From CAYLJJ01 sp964384025 (GTDB taxonomy: Bacteria > Myxococcota_A > Bradymonadia > UBA7976 > UBA1532), in assembly GCA_964384025.1 (NCBI GenBank), contig CAYLJJ010000010.1:42660-106659 (forward strand): 64,000 bases of DNA, written 5' to 3'. The first letter of the stretch is position 1. Every line of letters begins with the position of its first letter. Of this stretch, positions 41,948-51,932 are shown in pieces. The notes below the pieces were generated by a model. It had not been told where the DNA came from and did no database searches. It worked only from the letters and a program-made list of their open reading frames with translations. The position numbers and the translations under genes were made by a program.

Positions 41948-44900
41948 CTACTGGCCAATTTCCTCTACCATGAGGTAATTTTGAGGTGCACCCATACCCG
42001 CTCTGCAATGGTTCGTTCGGCTCGCGTCAAGGCGAACAAACTGGATCTTATAGTTATGAGATCCGGCGCTTAAGTCGTTAAGGACCCACTGCATCTTTCC
42101 GTATCCAAAACGCCAACCAGTCGCCTCACTGTTATAGCTGCTGTAGAGGCGCCCCTTGGGCTGATTGTCTACCATAAGCCGCCATTGACAACCCTGGCCT
42201 CGCAGAAGCATCTCTGTTCCTACACTATCTACATAAGTGACCCGGACTTGACTCCCCGCCGCTTGCTTTGCATGGCTGAGATCCCGATTTGTGATATTTG
42301 TCCAAGCTGCAGGGGTGCTGGACACATCGGAGAGGTTCTGTCGGATGGCGATATTATCGCTATCCAACTCTTGGACTACCAGAGCGTTGGCCACTGTGGC
42401 GTTAGGCCAACCAGAGGCGCATTGACTGACACCTGCAGATGCTTTTTTGACCTGAATCTTGAAGGTGTGTTGTCCCTGAGGAACATCGGGAACGATCCAA
42501 GAGAGGTTGTGCGGGTGCGTCCTCCAACCATCATGGCTGGTGTTTGCGTAGTTCATTGTCTCCTTCTGAACTACAACATCATCCATGAGCAAACGCCAAT
42601 TGCAGGCCCAATTTGAAGAAGACATGTTATAGCCCAAATTGTCCATGTAAGAGATTTTCAGGAAAGTTGGATCTTCCTGTTTTTCATGGACCAATGTGCG
42701 ACCGGGAATATCCACCCAACTTGTAGAACTGGTTGCGCTTTCGGCCATATGCCGCGCGATGCTCACACGATCGGCCGCCAGTTCCTCCGCTTCAATGAAG
42801 TTCTCTGCCTCTCCGTTAGACCAACCCGCATAGCATTGAGAGACCCCAGTTCCTTTCAGGACCTGGATCTTAAACTGATGAGCTCCTTGAGCAAGACCCT
42901 CCAGGTGCCATTCCAGGCTTGTAGGCCAGAGCCGTACTCCCTGAGCCTTGCTGCTGCGGCTCCCAAAGGTTCGAGTGGCTACATTGTCCACCAAAAGACG
43001 CCAGGAACAGGCAGGACCCTCACTGGTCATGTTATAGCCCAGCGCGTCACTGTAATTGAGACGCAAAACAGTTTCGGCTGAGGTCTTGTTGAAACTGAAC
43101 TCTCGCCCGGGCAGATCTGTCCACTCCCCAGGGCTTAACGCTGTATAAGCGAAGTAGTCACTCACCTCATTGCTGGCTGCACGAGATGGCAAATCTTGGG
43201 GAGGCTCAGGAACAGGGACTTCATAACCAATTTCCTCTATTTGCAGAGAGTTTTCGGCGCTGAAGCCCGCGTAACAATGCGAACTGGTGGTAGAGTCTGG
43301 GCGGAGGGACTGTATGCGATATCGATGGGCCCCTTCGCTCAAACCGCTGACGACCCACTGGAGACGGCTGTGATCCATTCTATGGCCTGTAGCATTACTG
43401 TTATAGCTGTTATAGGGACGACCCTTAACCACATTATCTACAGTAAGTTGCCAACGGCACCCTAAGCCTCGAAGAAGCATAGTGGTTCCCAAACCATCTG
43501 TGTAGGTTACTCGAACCTGAGTATTTGCTTCCTTCTTTACATGCGAGATATCGCGTGATGGAATGTTTGTCCAAGCATTGGGGCTGGTATTGCTGGCGGC
43601 CATGCTTCGCGTAAGGAGTATCTCATCTTCGTTAAACTCCTGAATACTCAGGCGATTGGCAACCTTCGTGTTCGGCCAACCGGAGACACACTGACTGACT
43701 CCCGCTGATGACTTTTTGATTTGGATCTTGAAAGTATGCTCTCCCAGAGCAGCACCGTAGATGAACCAAGATAAATGTCTTGGATGAGTGCGCCAACCAT
43801 CATGGCTGGTATTGGCATGAGATGAGATCTCTTTTTCGACGACCCGGTTATCCATGAGCAAACGCCAAGAACAAGCAGCTCCAGACGAAGACATGTTATA
43901 TCCAAAGTTGTCGATATAATTGATTTCCAATCCGCTCTTATCTTCTTTCTTCTCATAAACCAAGGATCTCCCTGGGATATCTACCCAACTCGTAGAAGCG
44001 GTAGCACTTTCTCCCATTCCCTTAGTAACGGCCATATAGTAGGGGTCAAGCTCTTCAACTTCGATGAAGTTCTCCGCATTATTATCAAACCAACCGGCGA
44101 AGCATCGAGAAGCCCCAGATTCTTTCTTAACCTGTACTTTGAAATCATGGTGTCCTACAGGCAGATCCTCGACGAGCCATTCCAGGTTTGTAGGCCAGAC
44201 TCGCAGCCCTAGAGCCTTGCTGGTACGACTTCCAAAAGATTGAGTCGCTGCACCATTGACCAGAAGACGCCAAGAACAACCAGGGCCTTCCGCAATCATG
44301 CTGTAACCCAATGTATCGTTGTAGCTGACACGCAGGACACTCTCAGGCGAAGTTTTTTCAAAACCAAACTCTCGTCCAGGCAAGTCTGCCCAATCCGCGG
44401 GGCTCAGCGATGTATAGGCGAAGTAATCGCTCACCTCATCGCTGACTGCTCGTGGTGGGAGATCTAGAGGAGGCTCAGGGACAGGAATTTCACGACCAAT
44501 TTCTTCGATCTGTAGAGAATTCTCGGCGCTAAAACCCGCGTAACAATGCGAACTGGTGTTAGCATCTGGGCGGAGGGACTGGATGCGATACCGATGGGCT
44601 CCTTCGCTCAGATCGTTGATGACCCACTGGAGGCGGCTGTGATCCATCCGCCAGCCTGTAGCGTTGCTGTTGTAGCTGTTGTAAATACGACCCTTAATCA
44701 CACCATCCACAGTCAGTTGCCAACGACACCCCAAGCCTCGAAGAAGCATAGCGGTTCCCAAACCATCCGTATAGGTTACTCGGATCTGAGAATCTGCTTC
44801 TTGTTTTGAGTGTGTGATATCACGTGATGGAATATTTGTCCAAGCATTGGGGCTGGTGTTGCTGGCGGCCATACTTCGCTTAAGGACCACCTCGTTTTCG

Positions 44901-47900
44901 TTGAATTCCCGAATACTAAGACTATTGGCAACCTTTGTATTAGGCCAACCGGATACGCATTGGCTGACTCCTGCTGATGCCTTCTTAATCTGAATCTTGA
45001 AAGCATGCTCCCCTAAAGGAACATTAAAGAGGAACCACGAGAGATGTCTTGGATGAGTACGCCAACCATCATGACTGGTGTTGGCATGAGACGAGATCTC
45101 TTTCTCGACAACTTGGTTATCCATAAGTAAGCGCCAAGAACAAGCTGCTCCTGAAGATGCCATGTTATAACCGAAGTTATCCATATAATTAACCTCTAAT
45201 GCGCTATCTGGCTCCTCTTTCTCATAAATCAGAGATCTTCCTGGTATATCTACCCAGCTTGTAGACGCAGTAGCACTTTCTGCCATATTGTGGATGATCT
45301 CCATATAATGGGGATCTAGCTCCTCTACCTCAATAAAGTTCTCTGCGCTTCCATCATACCAACCTGCAAAGCATCGGGAGACTCCAGCACCTTTTTTAAC
45401 CTGAATTTTGAAATCCAAGCGACCCATAGGCAGATCTTCAAGGAGCCATTCCAGATTTGTTGGCCAGAGCCGCAACCCTAGAGCCTTGCTGGTGCGGCCT
45501 CCAAAGGCTAGAGTAGCTGTATTACCCACCAAAAGACGCCAGGAGCAGGCAGGACCTTCACTGGTCATGCTATAACCAAGTATATCATTGTAACTAAGTC
45601 GTAGAACACTCTCACCTGAGGTCTTATTGAAGCTGAACTCTCGTCCGGGTAAATCCATCCAATCCCCAGGGCTCAATGCTGTATAGGCGAAGTAGTTGCT
45701 TACCTCTGGGCTGGCTGCTCGATCTGGTAGATTTAGAGGAGGCTCAGGGACAGGCAACTCACGACCGATCTCCTCGACCAATAGAAAATTCTCAGGGCTA
45801 AAGCCTGCATAACAGTGCGAACTGGTGTTAGCATCTGGGCGGAGAGCCTGAATGCGATACCGATGGGCTCCTGCACCGAGATCATCTATGATCCACTGAA
45901 GACGGCTATGGTCCATCCTCCATCCGGTGGCATTACTATTATAACTGATATAATTACGGCCTTTAATCTCATTATCTACAGTAAGTTGCCAACGACAACC
46001 CAGACCTCGAAGAAGCATAGCGGTCCCCAAACCATCTGAGTAGGTTACCCGGACCAGACTCTCCGCTTCCTGTTTTGTGTGTGTGACATCGCGTGATGGG
46101 ATATTTGTCCAAACATTGGGGCTGGTGTTGCTGGCAGCCATTCCCCGTACGAGGGCCATCTCTCCCTCATTGAATTCCTGGATACTGAAACTATTGGCTA
46201 CCTTGGTGTTGGGCCAACCAGAGACACATTGGCTAACTCCTGCAGATGCCTTCTTGATCTGAACTTTAAAAGTATGCTCTCCCAGGGGTACACCAAAGAT
46301 AAACCATGAAAGATGTCTAGGATGAGTGCGCCAACCATCATGGCTGGTGTTGGCATGCGATGAGATCTCTTTTTCGACGACCTGATTATCCATGAGCAAT
46401 CGCCAGGAACAGGCTGCTCCGGACGATGCCATATTATAACCAAAGTTATCCATATAATTAACGCCCAAAACACTTCCATGCTCTTGTTTTTCATAAACCA
46501 AAGCTCTTCCAGGTATATCTACCCAGCTTGTAGAAGCAGTAGCACTCTCTGCCATGTTATGGACGATCTCCATATAATGAGAGTCTAATTCTTCCACTTC
46601 AATGAAGTTCTCGGTGTTTTCATCGTTCCAACCAGCGAAACATCGAGAAACCCCAGCACCCTTCTTAACTTGAATCTTGAAATCCAGATGACCTACAGGC
46701 AGATCCTCAAGAAGCCATTCCATATTTGTTGGCCAGAGCCGTAATCCTAGAGCCTTGCTGGTACGGCTTCCAAAGGATCGGGTTGCAACATCGTTCACCA
46801 TAAGACGCCAAGAACAACCCGGAGCCTCACTGTTCATGCTGTAGCCCAGCACATCGTTGTAGCTAAGACGCAGAACGCTCCCGGCTGAAATCTTATCAAA
46901 GCCAAACTCTCGTCCTGGTAGATCTGTCCACTCCTCAGGGCTTAATACTGTATAATCGAAGTAATCACTCACTCCAGGGCTGGCTACTCGGGGTGGCCAC
47001 TCTAGAGGAGGTTCAGGGACCGGAAGCTCTCGACCAATTTCCTCGATCAATAGAGAGTTCTCGGCACTAAAACCCGCGTAACAATGCGAAGTAGTGAGGT
47101 TATTTGGTCGAAGGGACTGGATGCGATATCGATGAGCCCCTGCGCTTAGACCACTTACGACCCACTGAAGGCGGCTGTGATCCATCCGCCAGCCTGTAGC
47201 GTTGCTGTTGTAACTGTTGTAGGGACGACCTTTAACTACACCATCCACAGTGAGCTGCCAACGGCATCCCAAACCTCGAAGAAGCATAGCGGTCCCCAAA
47301 CCATCTGTGTAGGTGATCCGAACCTGACTCTCTGCTTCCTGCTTTGTATGTGTGACATCACGTGATGGGATATTTGTCCAAGCGTTAGGGCTGGTATTGC
47401 TGGCAGCCATTCCTCGTACGAGGGCCATCTCTCCCTCATTGAACTCCTGGACACTGAAACTATTGGCGACTTTAGTGTTAGGCCAACCAGAGACACACTG
47501 GCTGACTCCTGTTGATGCTTTCTTGATCTGGATTTTGAATGTATGCCTTCCCATAGGAACATCGAATAGGAACCATGAAAGATGCCTTGGATGCGTACGC
47601 CAACCATCATGGCTTGTATTGGCATGGGATGAGATCTCTTTTTCAACAACCTGATTATCCATGAGCAAACGCCAGGAACAGGCTGCTCCAGAAGATTTCA
47701 TATTATAACCGAAATTATCCATATAACGGACTTTCAGAGCACTTTCATGCTCCGTTTTCTCATATGCAAATGATCTTCCAGGTATGTCAACCCAACTTGT
47801 AGAGGCCGTGGCACTCTCTGCCATGTTATGAACGATCTCCATATAGTATGGATCAAGTTCCTCCGCTTCTATGAAGTTCTCTGCATCTCCCTGTTGCCAA

Positions 47901-50900
47901 CCTGCCAAGCATTGAGAAGCTCCAGTGCCTTTCAACACCTGAATCCTGAGCATCTTGGGGCCTTCAGACAACCCTTCAAGGAACCACTCCATGTTTGTTG
48001 GCCAAAGCCGCAGACCGTGAGCTTGGCTGCTGTGACCTCCAAAGCTGCGTGTAGGTTCTCCATCTACGGTAAGACGCCAAGAACAGCTGGGACCCTCAGC
48101 GACCATGTCGTAGCCCAAAACGTCGGAATAGGCTACTCTCAGAATGCTCCCAACCTGCTCTTTATTGAACTGAAAAACTCGTCCTGGCAAATCTGTCCAT
48201 ACTCCTGGGCTCATGCGACTGTCAGGAGCATAATCGCTCACATTTGAAGTAACATCCCTTCCTTCTGTAGGCAGACTGTCATCAATCACCTCAGGATTAA
48301 CTTCTTTAATGAAAAGGAAGTTTTGAGCTGAACTTATCGCAGAATAACAATTGCCGTTTGTAGCTGAATCTGGGCGAAGCAGTTGTATTCTGTAACGATG
48401 GTCTCCAGGTTCTAAGTCATTGACCACCCACTGAAGTTGGGTGGGATCCATACGCCAGCCTGTCGCGTTGCTGTTATAGCTGTTATAAGGCCGACCCTTC
48501 ACCACCCCATCCACGGTGAGACGCCAACGACAACCCCAACCCCGGGTCTTCATGTCAGTCCCTAAAGTATCCAAATAGCTGACCCTCACCTGAGTATCAG
48601 CACCTCGCTTCCTATGAACTAGATCCCTGGCGCTGATATTGGTCCAGCTGTTGGGTCCGGTGTTCTGAGCGCTGAGATTCCGAATGATGCTGGTCTCATC
48701 AGAGTCAAACTCCTGGATCACGAAGCTGTTCCCAACATCTCCATTGGGCCAGCCTGTGAGGCATTGACTGACCCCTGTAGATGCTTTCTTAACCTGAATC
48801 TTGAAATTGTGTTGCCCTATCGGGATGTTAGGAAGGAACCAAGTCAAATGTCTGGGGTGAATTCGCCAACCATCATGGCTGGTATTGGCGTGGTTGGTGA
48901 CCTCTCGTTGCATGGCAGCCCCATCCATGGTCAAGCGCCAAAAGCAGCCTACATTTGCAGACTTCATGTTGTAGCCTAAATTGTCCATATAGGAGACTTT
49001 GAGAGTCGTATCTTCATACTGCTTTTGATGGATTATGCTGCGACCAGGGACATCCACCCAGGCTGTAGAGGCGGTGGCAGACTCAGCCATCGTTTTGGTG
49101 ACAGCGATGCGAGCAGAGTCTAACTCCTCCACCTCGATAAAGTTCTCTGCCTCCCCGTCAATCCAACCCGCGATACACTGTCCAGCGCCAGGGAGTTTGC
49201 GTACCTGAATCTGGAAGTTGTGCACTCCAGCCTCCAGCCCCTCCAGATACCATTCCAGGCTGGTGGGCCAGAGTCGAAAACCCAACGCCTGGCTGGAGTG
49301 TCCAGTGAAGGGTTTGTGGATGACACCGTTGGCTCGGAGACGCCAAGCGCAAGCAGGGTTCTCACTGATCATGTCGTAGCCCAAGACATCTTCATAGTTC
49401 AGTCGAAGGGTCGTATCATCGGCTTTTTTCTCAAAGCTGAAGCTGCGTCCAGGCAAATCCTCCCAGTCAACGGGAGAGTGGCGACTGTCAGCAAAATTGC
49501 TGCTGACGTCGGGACTGGGAGCACGTGCGAGGATGGGAACGCCGTGATCTCCCACCGCCGGAACTGGACGAATTTCCTCTATCAATAGATGATTTTGTGG
49601 ACCAGACAAGCCCGCACGGCAGCCCGTAACGCTGGCAGTTTCGGGGCGCAGCACCTGAATACGATAACGGTGAGCACCAGCAGGTAGACCGCTGATGATC
49701 CATTGAAGATGGGTGGAATCCAACCTCCAACCTGTAGCATTGCTGTTATAAGTGTTGAATGGACGCCCATAAGCTGCTCCATCAACGGTGAGGCGCCAAC
49801 GACAACCCCAACCTCGTGTAAGCATATTGGTACCTAAACCATCCAAATAACTGACACGGATTTGAGTCTCTAACTCAAGCTTGGTTGCAGTCAGGTCTCG
49901 ACCTGAAATATTGGTCCAAGCAGCAGGTGTGCTACTTGAATCAGCCATTTCTCGAATAATATTTATAGAGGATGGCTCTATCTCCTGCACTGAGAGACTG
50001 TTAGATGTAGCTCCATTGGGCCAACCCGAAAGGCACTGACTTACCCCTGTAGATGCTTTCTTTACCTGGATTTTGAAGTGGTGTTGTCCCATAGACACAT
50101 GGGGTACAATCCAAACAAGATCTCTTGGATGTGTTCGCCAACCATCTTTATCTGAATTGGCGTGCGCATTAGCCTCACGTTGGATTACCGCCCCATCCAT
50201 CGTCATCCTCCAATGACAACCCCAGTTCGCGCTCTTCATATTATAACCCAGGTTATCAATATAGGAGACCCGCAGTAACGTATTGTTATCTTGCTTAGCA
50301 TAGAGCAACTGTCGTCCAGGGACATCTACCCAACTTGTAGAGGTGGTTGCGCTCTCACCCATATGTTGAACAACGCTTAGGCGAGATGAATCCAACTCTT
50401 CTACAGAAATAAAATTCTCGACCTCCCCATTAGACCAACCCGCTAGACATTGAGCAGCACCAGGGCCACGAAGTACTTGTACCTTCATCTGGTAGTCTCC
50501 CGCTGGGAGATCTTGAAGGTACCACCTCAGGCTGGTGGGCCAGAGCCGCAAGCCCAAAGCTTGACTGGAATGGGCTGCAAAGTTACGTGTTGCATCTTCA
50601 TTTACTAAAAGACGCCAGTAACAAGCAGGGCCTTCTGCTTTCATATCATAGCCCAGAACGTCAGTATAGTTGACGTGTAGGGTGCTGCTATCTCGTTCTT
50701 TGCGAAAGTTGAAGCGTCGTCCAGGGAGACTTTGCCAACCATCAGGGGTCAGTCGAGTGTCTGGAAAGTAACCGCTGGCGTTCAGAGTAGGGGCTCGAGG
50801 GCCACCGATACCATCACCACCATCACCACCGCTGCCCCCTCCGCCCTCTTCAAGAGGCCCCCAATCTACGCCGCTACAAGCCATGAAGGTCTCTACCACG

Positions 50901-51853
50901 GTGTCGAAATAGATGGAGCCTTGGTTATGAGCCATACAGAGGACAGGTGGTCCCGCATGACTGAGCGTATAGAAGAGGCTGTTAATGCGAGCGCTTCCAC
51001 CTACAGTAATATCCTGACCACTGCGCAAGAAGGTGCTGCTGTCCAAACCATCCAGACGATCTGCGTCCACCCCAGAACCAGTACCATCTACTGTAACAAT
51101 CTCATCTCGTACCGCTTCAGGAGCGCGGATAAATTCTGTGCTGTCAAAACCATCCAAGCGCTCTACATCCAAGCCTGAACCAGCGCCATCTCCCATAAGG
51201 GTGCCGTTGAGGACCTGAGCAGGTGTGCGCGCAAACTCTGCGACATCATGGCCATCGAGGCGATCAAAATCGAGATTGGAGCCGCTGCCATCTACCTGCA
51301 TAAGGGCTGTACGGATATGCTCAGGGTCATTGCCCACAGTTCCAGCTGGTCCCTCGGGGCCTGCTGGGCCCTGTGGGCCGCGCAGCCCCTCGGCGCCTCC
51401 CACCCAGTCTCCCTGAGCGTTGATGATCGGCACCCCCCCCACGGAGAGGTTCTCAGCGTTGATTGGGCCCTCAATTCTCCGCGCCTCCTCAGCCACAAAC
51501 GCTCCTGGCAGCTTGAGGATGGGGGTTCGAGGGCTGAGATCTGCGCCTCCATCAACACTGATAGAGAGGAAGAGGTCCACCCACATCAGCTCAGGCGCGA
51601 GGGTCTCTATGCTCCCAATCTGAAGATTGTAGTAGGCATTAAAGATGACCACATCAGGATGTGTTTCTTCGAAGAGGACCTCCCCCCCTTCGAGCTGATC
51701 CCAGAGACGCAAGCGCAGCTCGTGCTGTCCGCTGAGGCGACGTCCGCTGGGGGCAAAGAGGAGGCCTTCATGAGCTATCTGATCCGGGAGCGCTGAGGCT
51801 ATCTGAGGGATACAGATGCAGGCTAGGGTAATCAAAAGGAGGAATCTGAGCAT
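41948..51853 (-). CDS. Giant secreted repeat protein (3,301 residues) with 21 beta modules in seven A-B-C sets
   Basis: The gene starts at ATG 51853 behind GGAG and encodes a signal peptide (LLLITLACICIPQIASA). The N-terminal head (residues about 22-125: LPDQIAHEGLLFAPSGRRLSG, LRLRLWDQ, LSISVDGGADLSPRTPIL) is a type common on exported bacterial proteins. A short collagen-like stretch (GPQGPAGPEGPAG) and three stalk repeats with DRLDG-DSxxF, as in phage tail fibres, follow. From about residue 358 to the end there are 21 modules of about 130-150 residues. They occur as A (WxDLPGRxFxF), B (WVDIPGRxLxYEK) and C (WTNIxxRDxxHxK), repeated seven times. Each module has conserved Cys and Trp (CxWRL, SQCxSGW). 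No anchor domain is seen. A surface fibre or adhesin is the best inference. Confidence 0.93.
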   Translation of the reverse strand: MLRFLLLITLACICIPQIASALPDQIAHEGLLFAPSGRRLSGQHELRLRLWDQLEGGEVLFEETHPDVVIFNAYYNLQIGSIETLAPELMWVDLFLSISVDGGADLSPRTPILKLPGAFVAEEARRIEGPINAENLSVGGVPIINAQGDWVGGAEGLRGPQGPAGPEGPAGTVGNDPEHIRTALMQVDGSGSNLDFDRLDGHDVAEFARTPAQVLNGTLMGDGAGSGLDVERLDGFDSTEFIRAPEAVRDEIVTVDGTGSGVDADRLDGLDSSTFLRSGQDITVGGSARINSLFYTLSHAGPPVLCMAHNQGSIYFDTVVETFMACSGVDWGPLEEGGGGSGGDGGDGIGGPRAPTLNASGYFPDTRLTPDGWQSLPGRRFNFRKERDSSTLHVNYTDVLGYDMKAEGPACYWRLLVNEDATRNFAAHSSQALGLRLWPTSLRWYLQDLPAGDYQMKVQVLRGPGAAQCLAGWSNGEVENFISVEELDSSRLSVVQHMGESATTSTSWVDVPGRQLLYAKQDNNTLLRVSYIDNLGYNMKSANWGCHWRMTMDGAVIQREANAHANSDKDGWRTHPRDLVWIVPHVSMGQHHFKIQVKKASTGVSQCLSGWPNGATSNSLSVQEIEPSSINIIREMADSSSTPAAWTNISGRDLTATKLELETQIRVSYLDGLGTNMLTRGWGCRWRLTVDGAAYGRPFNTYNSNATGWRLDSTHLQWIISGLPAGAHRYRIQVLRPETASVTGCRAGLSGPQNHLLIEEIRPVPAVGDHGVPILARAPSPDVSSNFADSRHSPVDWEDLPGRSFSFEKKADDTTLRLNYEDVLGYDMISENPACAWRLRANGVIHKPFTGHSSQALGFRLWPTSLEWYLEGLEAGVHNFQIQVRKLPGAGQCIAGWIDGEAENFIEVEELDSARIAVTKTMAESATASTAWVDVPGRSIIHQKQYEDTTLKVSYMDNLGYNMKSANVGCFWRLTMDGAAMQREVTNHANTSHDGWRIHPRHLTWFLPNIPIGQHNFKIQVKKASTGVSQCLTGWPNGDVGNSFVIQEFDSDETSIIRNLSAQNTGPNSWTNISARDLVHRKRGADTQVRVSYLDTLGTDMKTRGWGCRWRLTVDGVVKGRPYNSYNSNATGWRMDPTQLQWVVNDLEPGDHRYRIQLLRPDSATNGNCYSAISSAQNFLFIKEVNPEVIDDSLPTEGRDVTSNVSDYAPDSRMSPGVWTDLPGRVFQFNKEQVGSILRVAYSDVLGYDMVAEGPSCSWRLTVDGEPTRSFGGHSSQAHGLRLWPTNMEWFLEGLSEGPKMLRIQVLKGTGASQCLAGWQQGDAENFIEAEELDPYYMEIVHNMAESATASTSWVDIPGRSFAYEKTEHESALKVRYMDNFGYNMKSSGAACSWRLLMDNQVVEKEISSHANTSHDGWRTHPRHLSWFLFDVPMGRHTFKIQIKKASTGVSQCVSGWPNTKVANSFSVQEFNEGEMALVRGMAASNTSPNAWTNIPSRDVTHTKQEAESQVRITYTDGLGTAMLLRGLGCRWQLTVDGVVKGRPYNSYNSNATGWRMDHSRLQWVVSGLSAGAHRYRIQSLRPNNLTTSHCYAGFSAENSLLIEEIGRELPVPEPPLEWPPRVASPGVSDYFDYTVLSPEEWTDLPGREFGFDKISAGSVLRLSYNDVLGYSMNSEAPGCSWRLMVNDVATRSFGSRTSKALGLRLWPTNMEWLLEDLPVGHLDFKIQVKKGAGVSRCFAGWNDENTENFIEVEELDSHYMEIVHNMAESATASTSWVDIPGRALVYEKQEHGSVLGVNYMDNFGYNMASSGAACSWRLLMDNQVVEKEISSHANTSHDGWRTHPRHLSWFIFGVPLGEHTFKVQIKKASAGVSQCVSGWPNTKVANSFSIQEFNEGEMALVRGMAASNTSPNVWTNIPSRDVTHTKQEAESLVRVTYSDGLGTAMLLRGLGCRWQLTVDNEIKGRNYISYNSNATGWRMDHSRLQWIIDDLGAGAHRYRIQALRPDANTSSHCYAGFSPENFLLVEEIGRELPVPEPPLNLPDRAASPEVSNYFAYTALSPGDWMDLPGREFSFNKTSGESVLRLSYNDILGYSMTSEGPACSWRLLVGNTATLAFGGRTSKALGLRLWPTNLEWLLEDLPMGRLDFKIQVKKGAGVSRCFAGWYDGSAENFIEVEELDPHYMEIIHNMAESATASTSWVDIPGRSLIYEKEEPDSALEVNYMDNFGYNMASSGAACSWRLLMDNQVVEKEISSHANTSHDGWRTHPRHLSWFLFNVPLGEHAFKIQIKKASAGVSQCVSGWPNTKVANSLSIREFNENEVVLKRSMAASNTSPNAWTNIPSRDITHSKQEADSQIRVTYTDGLGTAMLLRGLGCRWQLTVDGVIKGRIYNSYNSNATGWRMDHSRLQWVINDLSEGAHRYRIQSLRPDANTSSHCYAGFSAENSLQIEEIGREIPVPEPPLDLPPRAVSDEVSDYFAYTSLSPADWADLPGREFGFEKTSPESVLRVSYNDTLGYSMIAEGPGCSWRLLVNGAATQSFGSRTSKALGLRVWPTNLEWLVEDLPVGHHDFKVQVKKESGASRCFAGWFDNNAENFIEVEELDPYYMAVTKGMGESATASTSWVDIPGRSLVYEKKEDKSGLEINYIDNFGYNMSSSGAACSWRLLMDNRVVEKEISSHANTSHDGWRTHPRHLSWFIYGAALGEHTFKIQIKKSSAGVSQCVSGWPNTKVANRLSIQEFNEDEILLTRSMAASNTSPNAWTNIPSRDISHVKKEANTQVRVTYTDGLGTTMLLRGLGCRWQLTVDNVVKGRPYNSYNSNATGHRMDHSRLQWVVSGLSEGAHRYRIQSLRPDSTTSSHCYAGFSAENSLQIEEIGYEVPVPEPPQDLPSRAASNEVSDYFAYTALSPGEWTDLPGREFSFNKTSAETVLRLNYSDALGYNMTSEGPACSWRLLVDNVATRTFGSRSSKAQGVRLWPTSLEWHLEGLAQGAHQFKIQVLKGTGVSQCYAGWSNGEAENFIEAEELAADRVSIARHMAESATSSTSWVDIPGRTLVHEKQEDPTFLKISYMDNLGYNMSSSNWACNWRLLMDDVVVQKETMNYANTSHDGWRTHPHNLSWIVPDVPQGQHTFKIQVKKASAGVSQCASGWPNATVANALVVQELDSDNIAIRQNLSDVSSTPAAWTNITNRDLSHAKQAAGSQVRVTYVDSVGTEMLLRGQGCQWRLMVDNQPKGRLYSSYNSEATGWRFGYGKMQWVLNDLSAGSHNYKIQFVRLDASRTNHCRAGMGAPQNYLMVEEIGQ
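41950..50775 (-). repeat. Seven-copy higher-order repeat with 1,269-bp period inside the giant gene
   Basis: An equivalent codon in each A module (the residue after PGR) lies at 50714, 49442, 48176, 46907, 45638, 44369 and 43100. Successive distances are 1272, 1266, 1269, 1269, 1269 and 1269 bp, so sets 3 to 7 are spaced exactly 423 codons apart. Sets 4 to 7 also share long identical protein stretches in module B (for example SSGAACSWRLLMDN), indicating recent amplification or homogenisation. Sets 1 to 3 are more diverged and resemble the single set of the gene at 55459-57807. Confidence 0.92.
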
Positions 51854-51932
51854 CTCTCATCTCTCCACGGCGCCTATGGCCCATGAGCCCTAAGCGTTGG
51901 CGCTGTTCTAAAAAACCTGTTCTAAAAAATCT

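Noticed and set aside
43100..50775. Mobile elements or multiple separate genes producing the repeats
   Set aside because: The reading frame is continuous through all seven sets with exact codon periodicity and no internal stops, so it is one gene with internal duplication.
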